64,000 nucleotides of DNA from Mesorhizobium sp. M8A.F.Ca.ET.218.01.1.1 (lineage in GTDB: Bacteria; Pseudomonadota; Alphaproteobacteria; Rhizobiales; Rhizobiaceae), in assembly GCF_004791165.1 (NCBI RefSeq), contig NZ_SRUZ01000009.1:88873-152872 (forward strand). Direction: 5' to 3'. Numbering within the stretch: the first letter of the stretch is position 1; each line of letters begins with the position of its first letter. Both the position numbers and the translations under genes were made by a program. A model generated the notes under the pieces. It saw only the letters and a program-made list of their open reading frames with translations, was not told where the DNA came from and ran no database searches. Of this stretch, positions 25,091-34,328 are shown piece by piece.

Positions 25091-27427
25091 ATGGCCCGGT
25101 ACGACCATTTGCAGCTCGCAAGGCTGCCGGAGCAACTCGAACGCCGCAAGCGCCCGGGCTTTGGTGCAGCACCGGAGCGCGACCGTCCTGATCACAGCCG
25201 CCGAATCGCCGAGGAGCTCAACGATGCGGTTGCGGTTCAGCAGCGTCGGCGTCCTCCTGGGACCGTCAATCCATCTCTGATCCTTCGTGTCCGCATGACG
25301 GGTTCGCTGCTCGAAAGCGACTGGGAGGATCTAGGCCTAACGGTGCTATCGAGCGACGCTGACCGAACTCTTGTCCTTTTTTCGTCAAACGACGAATTGG
25401 ACGACTTCCGGGCGCGGATCGTCGCCTATGGCGGTCCGATCCCGGCTGGGCAGGCGGGCGCTCCGTATGCGACCTTCGTCGCCTCGATTGCATCGGTCGG
25501 TACGGTCGATCCAAGAGATCGGATTGGGATGCGCCTGAGAGAAGAGGGCTACACCGATTCCGAAGACTTCGACGCTGTCGGTGAGTTGATCGCCGACCTG
25601 GAGCTCTGGGATCTGGGCCGACGTGACCTACGTCAGCGCAAACTTGCCGACATCGAAGCCTATGTGGTCGCTCGCGGCGGCGAATGGCTCGACGAGTATA
25701 TTGGGCCGTCGATCACCCTGGCACGTATCCGCGCCAGCGGAGAGGTTTTTCGATCGTTGCTTTCGCTTGAGGACGTCGCGTCCATCGACCTTCCGCCGTC
25801 CCCGGACGTTGCAACGGCAGAAGCCATGCGCCTCGAACTAGGCGAACTGCCGGAGCCGGGGCTCCTTGGTGAAGACGCGCCGCTCATCGGCGTGATCGAC
25901 AGCGGCGTCAATGACCATCCCCTAATTGAGGACATCCTCGTGGGCGCGATCGGCGTTCCCGAACGTCTGGGCACTGCCGACGAATGGGGGCATGGAACGC
26001 GCGTTGGCGGCGTGGCCGTATTCGGAGATCTTCGTGCTCAGCTTGCCGGCGGTGCCCTCGCGCGCGCAGCGCGTCTTTGTTCCGCCAAGGTCGTCAACGA
26101 GCGCGGCGATTTCGATGAGCGGCGATTGGTACCCTCTCAGATGCGAGAGGCGGTCACTGCGCTTCACGCCCGTTTTGGATGCCGGCTGTTTGTCATAGCG
26201 CTAGCCGACCGCAAGCGCGTCTATGACGGTGGGAAAGTCGGCACCTGGGCCGCGACACTGGATGAACTCGCGCGCGAACTTGATGTTGTGATCGTGGTCT
26301 CGGCCGGCAACCGTGCCCCGCGTGCGGGCAACAGGATCGAACAGGCCGTGACGGAGTATCCCCGCTACCTAATCGAAGAGGGCAATCGGATTTTTGAGCC
26401 CGGCGGCGCCATCAACGTTGTGACGGTCGGGTCTCTCGCCCATGGCAATGGGCTCGATGCGCGGCTCGGCGCAGAAGTTGCGGTGCGGCCGATCACGCAG
26501 GAGGGCGAGCCGTCGCCATTTACGCGGGTCGGGCCCGGGGTGGAGGGATCGGTCAAGCCGGATTTCATCGATCTCGGCGGTACGATGATCGTCGACCCAC
26601 TCGTTCACAGACTACGCGACGGCGGCGACATCGCGAGCGCCGGACTGCTCACGCTTCATCATCGGCCGATTGACCAATTGATTACCAGCGGATCGGGCAC
26701 CTCCTATGCGGCTCCGATCGTCGCCTTCAAGGCGGCTCAGGTGCTGTCCCGGTTTCCAGAGGCGTCGGCCAACCTCGTACGCGCACTACTTGCCACATCG
26801 GCGACTGTACCTGAGGCCGCATACCAGCGTTTGTCGCCGTTGGGCGACGACGCAGTCCGGAACGTGTGTGGTTACGGGCAGATCAATCTGGAGCACGCCG
26901 CATTCTCCGATGATGCACGCGTCGTGCTCTATGCGGAAGACGAGCTGGCGATGGATTATTTCGCCATCTACGAGCTGCCGGTCCCAGCATTATTTCAGAG
27001 CACAAATGGCCGGCGCACGATCCGCGTTTCGCTTGCGTACGATCCGCCGGTCCGTCACAGCCGCAATGACTATGCCGGCGTCGGTATGAGTTTCCGCCTT
27101 GTGCGGGGATGCGAGCCCGCGCTGATCTCGGAACACTATCGCCGCAGACCGCGTGACGAGGCGATCCCCGACATCGCGAACCGGTTCCAGTGTAAGCTGG
27201 TTCCCGGTCCGCAATCGAGGGAGAAGAGTACGCTCCAGTCGGCTACTGCGACGTTCAAGACCGACATTTCGAACTACGGCGATCGCTATTACATGGTCGT
27301 TCGGTGCGAAGCCGGGTGGGCGACGGAGCTTGACCGCCAACGGTTTGCCATCGTCGTGCAGGTCGCACACGAAGCCGAGATTCAAATCTACCAGCAGATA
27401 CGCCAGCGTATCCAGCTCCGCGGTTGA
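25091..27427 (+). CDS. ietS: IetS-like subtilisin (S8) protease, toxin/effector
   Basis: The 778-residue protein is a cytoplasmic S8-family serine protease: no signal peptide, an N-terminal ~260-residue region, then the triad Asp270 (IGVIDSGVNDHP), His301 (WGHGTRVGGVAV) and Ser538 (SGSGTSYAAPIVAFKAA). A beta-rich C-terminal domain follows (about 610-778). The large insert between His and Ser is typical of this group. AGGAGG is 8 bases before the ATG and ietA ends 12 bases upstream, so the two are co-expressed. Known for the family: toxic protease held in check by IetA. Inferred: it is freed or activated on infection or plasmid loss. Confidence 0.82.
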   Translation: MARYDHLQLARLPEQLERRKRPGFGAAPERDRPDHSRRIAEELNDAVAVQQRRRPPGTVNPSLILRVRMTGSLLESDWEDLGLTVLSSDADRTLVLFSSNDELDDFRARIVAYGGPIPAGQAGAPYATFVASIASVGTVDPRDRIGMRLREEGYTDSEDFDAVGELIADLELWDLGRRDLRQRKLADIEAYVVARGGEWLDEYIGPSITLARIRASGEVFRSLLSLEDVASIDLPPSPDVATAEAMRLELGELPEPGLLGEDAPLIGVIDSGVNDHPLIEDILVGAIGVPERLGTADEWGHGTRVGGVAVFGDLRAQLAGGALARAARLCSAKVVNERGDFDERRLVPSQMREAVTALHARFGCRLFVIALADRKRVYDGGKVGTWAATLDELARELDVVIVVSAGNRAPRAGNRIEQAVTEYPRYLIEEGNRIFEPGGAINVVTVGSLAHGNGLDARLGAEVAVRPITQEGEPSPFTRVGPGVEGSVKPDFIDLGGTMIVDPLVHRLRDGGDIASAGLLTLHHRPIDQLITSGSGTSYAAPIVAFKAAQVLSRFPEASANLVRALLATSATVPEAAYQRLSPLGDDAVRNVCGYGQINLEHAAFSDDARVVLYAEDELAMDYFAIYELPVPALFQSTNGRRTIRVSLAYDPPVRHSRNDYAGVGMSFRLVRGCEPALISEHYRRRPRDEAIPDIANRFQCKLVPGPQSREKSTLQSATATFKTDISNYGDRYYMVVRCEAGWATELDRQRFAIVVQVAHEAEIQIYQQIRQRIQLRG

Positions 27428-27546
27428 ACCGGTGAAGGCGGACATTGATATGTGCTCGACCCATACGCTCACCGGGTCGCGTTTATCGCAATTCTCGCAG
27501 ATCGTGGGATCGGGGGGCGTGTGTTCGGCCGGCACACGCGCATGAA

Positions 27547-30459
27547 ATGGTAAATCCTGTCCAACTCGCCGCCCAGCTTCGCTTTCATTTGAGCGAATTG
27601 GGTTCCCGTAACGCGCATCACGAGTTCGAGCATCTCGCACGCCACCTTGCCCGCGCCCGCATCTACAGCAACATCCTGCCTGCGACGGGCCCTGTCAGCG
27701 CCGGTGGGGACGGAGGCCGCGATTTCGAGACGTTTCGAACCGGGATTGCGCTACCCGTGGCCGGCTCCCTGTTCGCGGCGCGCTCATCGCGAGAATGGGC
27801 GGTCGCGTTTGCCTGTAGTCTCGAAAAGCGCATAGAAAGAAAGATCCGTAGCGATGTCGAAAAGATCCTCGCGACCGGCAAGGTCGACGAGATCGTCTAT
27901 TTCTGCGAGGCGAATCTCCCGATTGCCAAACGCCAGGAATTGGTCACTGCGGCCAGCGGCATAGGGGCTGAGCTCCAAATCTTCGACGGCAATACCATTG
28001 CAGAGTGGTTGGCTGAGCCCGACCTGTTCTGGATCGCGGAGGAATTTCTGCACGTCCCAGCCGAGATCAGCCCACAGATGCAGTCGGACGACGACGGCTA
28101 TGCGCAGCATAAGGTGGACTGGAAGGCTCGGACGGTGCTTCCGATCAGCCGCGCCGACTTCGTTGCGATCAAAGCGGGTTTGCGTCATGCTACGTTTGAA
28201 CCTGTCGCACGGCCGGACCTATCATTCTGGATAGAGAGAATGGCGGGCTTCCTCGTGCCGATGGCGCCGCGCGATCTGGTTCGCTCGGCGAGTTATGAGA
28301 TAGCCGTGGCTCATCTGCGTGGTCGCGGCGACATGACCAGTCAGGCTCATCTGGTTGCCGACTACTTCGTTGACGTCGAAGCCCATACAGACATCGGCGA
28401 TCTGACTACGGCTGCGACGCTACTGACCTACGCGTTTGGCGGGTACTGGCTGGGACAGTTTCTCACGAAGGAGTCCGATCTGCATGACTATCGGCGCAAA
28501 CTCGCAGATGCCGTGCAATCACAACTCGACGAAGCGATCGGTCCGGGACGAAGGGCGGGCCTGCTGCACGTGCGGGCCCTTCTAGCGCAGACGCCTGCAG
28601 GACCCGGCCTGGCGCCCGATTTTTCTGCTGTGATCGCACTCTGGAACGCCATGTTGGACAGCGCCGAGCAAGCGTCACTTTATCCGATCGAAGCATTTGC
28701 GGATTTGCTGGTCGAGATAGTCAAGCTCCGCGGGGACGATCCGGAGTTGATGGGTCTCGCAGCACGAGCCGATGATCTGCTGGCTGAGCGTATGGGCGGC
28801 GTGGCGGCCGGTGAGAAGGCCATCGATCGAGCTCTGTCGCTGCTCGAGCGGGACCAACCCGCGGCTGCCATCCGGGAACTTCATCGAGCCAAAGCCAAGT
28901 GGTTCTCTGGTGAGCGATTAGTAGGAGCGGTGCGCATCCTGGTCCTGCTTGCCGAACAATATCGCCAACATGGTCTCGCCTATGCTGCGAAGTACCATGC
29001 GATGACGGCCGCGCTTCTAACCCGTTACGAGCGGGAGGACGGTGTCCGCCGCCTACAACCCGAGGCTTTGCTCGAGCTGCTCGATGCCGAAGACGGTGCC
29101 GGCAATTCGTTTGGGTTTCTTCGGCTGCTTCCCGTGTTCGTTCAAGCCCATATTTTCCATGACGATCATCCACTGAACACAGAGCGGCATCCGCGGCTGC
29201 AGAGCAATCTGGGACAGTTGGCGTCCCTACTTGGTTTCCTGAAGCGGGGGAGCCCGACGACACGCCAGGCGCTAGACGAACTCGTAGGCGAGTGGCCTCC
29301 CTTGCTCAGAGATCCGATTCTGAGCGCCGCGAACAAGCCTGATGGCTTTTGGAAACGAGGCACCTGGCCGGAGGCGTGGACCGGCCTTGAGGAAGCACTA
29401 CTCGATCGACCCTTCGGCGATCTCGGGCTCGAACGACACGTCCGCTGGGAGGGGCTCGGCATCCGCTGGACTTGCGTTTTCCTCAACGATTATCGCACGA
29501 CCCCACCGGCCGAGCAGATTATCGCGGAACTGCAGCTTGTAGTCTTCGCCTTCGCGAACAGGGACCTGGGAATCGTCCCGGTCGATATCATCATGAATAT
29601 CGAGGTTTCCGACGCGATTGAGAGACTGACGGTAGAAGAGCCGACCGAGACGCGAGCCGCATTTCGCGTGACGCTGCCGTCGCGGGACCGAGGGCCGGAG
29701 GAAAGTGCTGATGTTCTATTGGTGTTCGCTGCGGCCCTTCGCGTAATCTCCGTGCTCGATGATGAGGCCTTAGCGAGGCAATTTGACAGGTCCGTGCTGG
29801 AACCAACCTTTGTTGGTCGGCCCTACGCGGAACTGTTCCGGGAGTTTGTTCCTGAGGATCTATTTGCCGAGCTCTTCCGCCAGTCGATCGCGCCTCTCGA
29901 TCCCGAGCGTTCCTTCGTCAGCCGCGCCGGCGGCCGTGTTGAGTGGTTCGACGGGCCGGGTCCAACGTTCGAGTTGGAACGTGCACTCGGTGACGCGCAA
30001 AATAGGTATGACAAAGTCCTTGTATCGCTTCGGTACACAATTTCAGGCATCGCTCACGATCCTGGCACTCGGGCGCGATTGCTCGAGATGCATGAACGAG
30101 GCATGAAAGATTGGGAGATTCTGAGCATCTTAAGCAACATCGCGATGGGCATTCGGCTTGATGTGCCGAAAGATCTCCCACTTGAGGAGCTCCGAAGCCG
30201 GGGAATGGCCCTGCTAGATAAGGTCGAGACCGAGGCCGATGCGCTTCTCCCGGCGGTGTTCACCGATGAGCTGCTACGCGCCCATGCCAAGGTTTACCTT
30301 GGCGCCTTTTTCAGCAGCTGGCAGCTGCATTGGCCACCAAGCGTGGATTATGAGGGAGCTGAGAAATTTCTGGTATCGCGATTCCGCCTTCGCGACGTTG
30401 ACGTTCCGCATCAAGATGTATTTGGGTGGGATCAGGATGATGCGCCACTCGACAGATAG
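27547..30459 (+). CDS. Large protein with restriction-endonuclease-like N-terminus, third gene of the ietAS cassette
   Basis: The 970-residue protein follows ietS on the same strand after 119 bases. The N-terminal ~170 residues resemble a PD-(D/E)xK nuclease: FEHLARHLARARI, then GPVSAGGDGGRDFETFRTG (candidate catalytic Asp), then AVAFACSLEKRIERKI (candidate Lys motif), then VYFCEANLPIAKRQEL and IFDGNTIAEWLAEPDLFWIAEEFL. The remaining ~800 residues are helical without a recognised motif; repeats of TPR type are possible but not clear. I found no Walker motif. I chose the ATG at 27547 (MVNPVQLAAQL), as the upstream extension to 27445 is not protein-like. No named system is recognised. Confidence 0.6.
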   Translation: MVNPVQLAAQLRFHLSELGSRNAHHEFEHLARHLARARIYSNILPATGPVSAGGDGGRDFETFRTGIALPVAGSLFAARSSREWAVAFACSLEKRIERKIRSDVEKILATGKVDEIVYFCEANLPIAKRQELVTAASGIGAELQIFDGNTIAEWLAEPDLFWIAEEFLHVPAEISPQMQSDDDGYAQHKVDWKARTVLPISRADFVAIKAGLRHATFEPVARPDLSFWIERMAGFLVPMAPRDLVRSASYEIAVAHLRGRGDMTSQAHLVADYFVDVEAHTDIGDLTTAATLLTYAFGGYWLGQFLTKESDLHDYRRKLADAVQSQLDEAIGPGRRAGLLHVRALLAQTPAGPGLAPDFSAVIALWNAMLDSAEQASLYPIEAFADLLVEIVKLRGDDPELMGLAARADDLLAERMGGVAAGEKAIDRALSLLERDQPAAAIRELHRAKAKWFSGERLVGAVRILVLLAEQYRQHGLAYAAKYHAMTAALLTRYEREDGVRRLQPEALLELLDAEDGAGNSFGFLRLLPVFVQAHIFHDDHPLNTERHPRLQSNLGQLASLLGFLKRGSPTTRQALDELVGEWPPLLRDPILSAANKPDGFWKRGTWPEAWTGLEEALLDRPFGDLGLERHVRWEGLGIRWTCVFLNDYRTTPPAEQIIAELQLVVFAFANRDLGIVPVDIIMNIEVSDAIERLTVEEPTETRAAFRVTLPSRDRGPEESADVLLVFAAALRVISVLDDEALARQFDRSVLEPTFVGRPYAELFREFVPEDLFAELFRQSIAPLDPERSFVSRAGGRVEWFDGPGPTFELERALGDAQNRYDKVLVSLRYTISGIAHDPGTRARLLEMHERGMKDWEILSILSNIAMGIRLDVPKDLPLEELRSRGMALLDKVETEADALLPAVFTDELLRAHAKVYLGAFFSSWQLHWPPSVDYEGAEKFLVSRFRLRDVDVPHQDVFGWDQDDAPLDR

Positions 30460-30548
30460 GCGATCACTGCGGTGGGCGCTGGCCGCATGATACGCGGTAT
30501 TCTGGCGTCCCACTCAAAGCGGCGAACGCACGGTTCGCCCCCTCTCTG

Positions 30549-31037
30549 ATGGTCGGTAGGCCTAGAGAGGATGTTCGTCTTGAAGGTCGGAACTCTGTGC
30601 AACAGCACGACCGCTGGCCCACTCTTGCTATCGCCTCGAAACAAGCGCAGCTACGAAAGCGAGGCCGACCGCCTCGTGTTCGACCTCGACCACGCACAAA
30701 GGAATACTTGCGCGCGGTCACTGATGGCGTGGCGGCAGCATCCATTGTTCACGGTGTGCCGGTCGCCTTCGACTTAAAAACAGCCGTGGCGGCACAACTA
30801 CGGCTCTATTCATAGGGCCGGAGATTGCCCGCGCTCGCGCAGACGCCTACCTTGTCGGACGTTCGCCAAGCGATTGTCCGCATCTGATCGACAACCTCGG
30901 CAGCCCGATTATTTCGATATCCGAGGTTAGCCACACCGTGAGGAGAATGCTTCCCCTTTGCGAACTCACGGACTGGGAACTTGGTGATCTCATTGCGCGA
31001 AGCGCGGTCTATGCGGGATTTGCGCTTGAACTCGATT
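30549..31037 (+). pseudogene. Possible frameshifted gene (unrecognised)
   Basis: The frame from 30549 reads up to ...TDGVAAASIVHGVPVAFDLK at an AAAAA run (30776-30780), and then stops at 30815 with poor sequence. If one base is shifted at that run, the frame continues NSRGGTTTALFIGPEIARARADAYLVGRSP...SISEVSHTVRRMLPLCELTDWELGDLIARSAVYAGFALELD to a stop at 31037. The joined product (about 160 residues) is protein-like, mainly in its second half. No family is recognised. The rest of the 679-base gap between the defence cassette and virD4 holds nothing else I can support. Confidence 0.35.
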
Positions 31038-31138
31038 GAGACCTCGGCGCTGCTCGAAACGCGTGGCAATGTCCTCCACCGCCATGACGAACAAGGTCAC
31101 GGTAGACAATGACCTCTACGCCGCATCGGAATGCTAGC

Positions 31139-33289
31139 CTACCCATCGACTAGATCAGGCAAAGCTTCTTCGACGATGCTCAGATTTCGATCGAAAGTCT
31201 CGGTGTCGGATGCGTTGGCGCGCAGAGAACGCACCTTGTTCAGGATGGCCGCAACCGCCGCTTCTTTGTCGGGCGCTATGCGTGTTGTCACCGCTTTGGC
31301 GGCCAAAGCGGCAAAATCTATGGCGGCATAAGCTGGCGCGGCTGCAGCGTCTGTTACTTTCAGCCGGTCTTTCACGATTGTGCGCCGGCCCTGAGGTCGA
31401 GGTATACGGTTTGCCTTTGCGGCAAATGTCGCGCCGCGCCGCAGCCGCGTCTGCAAGAGGCCCGAGCGGTACGCCGGTGCTGTCGGCACAATCGTCGGAA
31501 GCGCAGGAGATGGAACCGCCCCGGAAGCGTCCAATGCAGGGCTTTTCGTGCGCGAAGCGTCGGTAGAGGCGGGCAGGGGCATGAACGCGCGGTTGGCGAG
31601 CTGGCCGTCGGCGAAATAGAAATTGCGGGTGCCGAGGATCGGCAGTTCGCCGCGCGGCAATATGATGACCTTGTTCTTGTCGAGCGTACGGATTTCATCT
31701 GGCCGCATCAGGGGCCGCCGCACTTCCTTGCGGTGCTCCGAGCGCGTGTAATATGTGTCGAACAACGTTGCCTTGGTGCGTGTCACGTCCTTTTGCACGT
31801 CCGACGTTTCGCCGAGCTGCTCGGAAACGTAGCGCAGATCGTCCGCGTCCTGCGCGCCGAAAAAGATCTGCACGCGAGCAGCGTTGATGAGCGTCTTGCG
31901 CCCTTCCTGGCGATAAATCTCGTCTACGGCCTTCAGCGACTGCACGAAAAACCACATGGAGACCCCGTTGCCGCCAAGCACGCTCGCCATTTCGGTCACG
32001 TTCTCGAGCTTGCCGAGGTTCTGAAACTCGTCGAGCAGCACAAGCACCGGATGCTCGTCCGGACGCGGCATAGTCTCCGACATGAAGTTCATCATCTGCG
32101 TAATCAGGACGTTGAACAACGGTCCAAGCGACGTGATTTGCTCGCGCCGTACGTCGAGATAAAGAGAGATCCGGTCGCGCTTGAGTTTGCGAATATCGAA
32201 CGTGCTGCGCGAGGTAGCTCGCATCAGGCGCTCGTTGAGAAAGGGGGCCATGCCGGTCCGCACGCCGGCATAGATTCCGGAAAACTGCCGCTCAGACATT
32301 TCGAAATACGGCAACAGGGTTTGCAGCGTGAAATGCGAGCATTCGCGGCGGCGTTCATCGCGCAGCGAGCCGATGAATTCGAGGAGCGGCTGCTCGGCGC
32401 CGTTCATGATCTCGAGGATTGTGGCGAAGGTCTTCTTCTCGTTTAGGATCGCAGGCGATTCCATGACGAAGGATGCTATGCCGGTAAAAAGGAGGCGGGC
32501 GTCGTTGACCCAATAGGGATCCGCGTTCGAAGGGGGGCGCGGAAACAGCGCTGCCGCGATGTTGCGAAGGTCGATGTCGCGCTGTGCCGAGTCCAGCGAG
32601 ATGAAGTCCATCGGATTGTAGCACGCGGTATTCCCGTCCGGATCAGCCGGCGCGAAACGCACCACGCGGCTCATGGTCGAACGGTAACCAGCAGTCGCCG
32701 CATAGGTCTCGCCCCGCAGGTCGAGAACCACGAGCGAATGCGGCCAGGTCAAGGCGTTCGGGATGATGAGAGACGTGCCCTTACCGGAGCGCGGCGGCCC
32801 TATGATGAAGCCGCCGACATCATCGCCATCAATCCACAATTTCTTACCGCCGATCAGCTTGCGCTGCGTCAAGTGGATCTTGCCCGAGCGCTGATCGCGG
32901 CCGGGCGACAGAATTTCGGCAAGCCCGCCGCCGGCTCGACCGACGAAGACGCCGCCCACTTTCGTCAGGCCGGTTTTCGATATGTCGCTCATGGTCATGA
33001 AGCGAGAGTCATTGCGCTTTCTCGGGCGCATGAGAAACAAGCTCACCAGTGGCAAGAGAAACCCTAATGCACCCGCTGCAACGGCATATTGTACGCGGTC
33101 AAAATTTCTCGCGGTCACGTCAGTCCAGGCCAGACGAACAACCGGCAAGGGATTGGCGTTCAGCTGGTCGAACAGGACGTGGGAGCCAGTCCGGTACCAA
33201 TCTGTCGCGACATAGGCGACCGTGAAGAGCAGGGCGCCCACGGCCATCGCCATGAGCACCATGAAAATTGCTGTTGCGATTTTCTGCAT
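31139..33289 (-). CDS. virD4: VirD4/TraG type IV coupling protein
   Basis: The 716-residue inner-membrane ATPase recruits the relaxosome to the T4SS. It has two N-terminal membrane helices (about residues 8-28 and 70-88), Walker A FIIGPPRSGKGTSLI near 163, the DLRGETYAATAGYRS segment, and Walker B VLVLLDEFQNLGKL near 414. A Pro/Ala-rich C-terminal tail of about 120 residues follows. It is the last gene of the leftward virB operon, starting 12 bases after virB11. The relaxase gene is elsewhere (21.5 kb) on the other strand. Length is usual for VirD4/TraG. Confidence 0.93.
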   Translation of the reverse strand: MQKIATAIFMVLMAMAVGALLFTVAYVATDWYRTGSHVLFDQLNANPLPVVRLAWTDVTARNFDRVQYAVAAGALGFLLPLVSLFLMRPRKRNDSRFMTMSDISKTGLTKVGGVFVGRAGGGLAEILSPGRDQRSGKIHLTQRKLIGGKKLWIDGDDVGGFIIGPPRSGKGTSLIIPNALTWPHSLVVLDLRGETYAATAGYRSTMSRVVRFAPADPDGNTACYNPMDFISLDSAQRDIDLRNIAAALFPRPPSNADPYWVNDARLLFTGIASFVMESPAILNEKKTFATILEIMNGAEQPLLEFIGSLRDERRRECSHFTLQTLLPYFEMSERQFSGIYAGVRTGMAPFLNERLMRATSRSTFDIRKLKRDRISLYLDVRREQITSLGPLFNVLITQMMNFMSETMPRPDEHPVLVLLDEFQNLGKLENVTEMASVLGGNGVSMWFFVQSLKAVDEIYRQEGRKTLINAARVQIFFGAQDADDLRYVSEQLGETSDVQKDVTRTKATLFDTYYTRSEHRKEVRRPLMRPDEIRTLDKNKVIILPRGELPILGTRNFYFADGQLANRAFMPLPASTDASRTKSPALDASGAVPSPALPTIVPTAPAYRSGLLQTRLRRGATFAAKANRIPRPQGRRTIVKDRLKVTDAAAAPAYAAIDFAALAAKAVTTRIAPDKEAAVAAILNKVRSLRANASDTETFDRNLSIVEEALPDLVDG

Positions 33290-33301
33290 GGATGGGCCTC
33301 G

Positions 33302-34327
33302 TTAGATCGTCTCCGCCTTGGTGAACTTGATCTCGCTGATACCGCGCCGTCCGCCTTCGGTGCGGACCATCTGGACGACCACCGGAATGACCTCGCGCAA
33401 GTAATCGAGGATTTCACTCCGTGAGAGCCCCGTACTGCCCTGCATGACCATTAGCGCCAGCCGCTCGTAGGCGGACCGGGCGGAATTGGCATGAACGGTC
33501 GTGAGGGAGCCCGGATGGCCGGTGTTGATCGCCTGGAGAAACGCGAAGGTTTCAGCGCCGCGTAACTCGCCCAACAACAGACGGTCGGGTCGCATGCGAA
33601 GCGAAGCTTCGAGAAGCTGTTGCGCGGAGACTTTGGCAAGGCCCTGGTCGCCCTTCGAGGCTATCAGGGTGACGTTGTTGGGAGCCGGCAGCCTCAGTTC
33701 GCGGGTGTCTTCGATCGTGATGATCCGTTCATGAGCCGGGATCTCCTTCAGGAGTGCATTCAAAAACGTCGTCTTGCCGGTCGACGTACCGCCTGAAACG
33801 ACGATCGAGACGCGGTTGCGCACCGCATAACGCAAGAAGTCCATCGGCGACGTGTCGTGCAGCATTTCGACAAGTCGCTTTTCTTCGGCTGAGAGCGCCA
33901 GGCCGCTGCCCATCGCCGTGTTTTCGAATGCGCCAAGATCCTTGTAGGCATCAAGGCTCATATCCATGATGACCTGCTTGCGGATCGAGATCGCCCCGCC
34001 TTCGGGAGCCGCGGGCGGCAAGATGCATTGGATACGCTCACCCGAAGGTAGCGCGGCCGACAGGACCGGTTTTTCTTCGTTGATGACCTGATTTGTCGCC
34101 GAGGCGACGCCCGTCGAGATATGCCTAATCCAGCCGGGAGTGACCTCGCGCTTGACGACGTGCTCCATTTCCTTAGCGCCTAAGCGTTCGATGAACAATT
34201 CACCTGGCCTGTTGATCGCAATCTCGGAAACGGACTCTTCGTTCAAATAGGACCATATTGGCTCCAGATGAGCGCGCAGCACCGGGGCTCTCGCCCAAGG
34301 GTCGGGGAGGGGATGCACGGCATTCAT
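33302..34327 (-). CDS. virB11: VirB11 traffic ATPase
   Basis: The 341-residue hexameric ATPase powers substrate passage and pilus assembly. It has Walker A VSGGTSTGKTTFLNAL near residue 176, the Asp box ITIEDTRELRL, a Walker B region RMRPDRLLLGELRGAE, and the His box TGHPGSLTTVHANS. I chose the ATG at 34327 (MNAVHPLPDPW), which begins one base after the virB10 stop with GGAG upstream. The open frame continues to 34414 inside virB10. Confidence 0.93.
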   Translation of the reverse strand: MNAVHPLPDPWARAPVLRAHLEPIWSYLNEESVSEIAINRPGELFIERLGAKEMEHVVKREVTPGWIRHISTGVASATNQVINEEKPVLSAALPSGERIQCILPPAAPEGGAISIRKQVIMDMSLDAYKDLGAFENTAMGSGLALSAEEKRLVEMLHDTSPMDFLRYAVRNRVSIVVSGGTSTGKTTFLNALLKEIPAHERIITIEDTRELRLPAPNNVTLIASKGDQGLAKVSAQQLLEASLRMRPDRLLLGELRGAETFAFLQAINTGHPGSLTTVHANSARSAYERLALMVMQGSTGLSRSEILDYLREVIPVVVQMVRTEGGRRGISEIKFTKAETI

Positions 34328-34328
34328 T

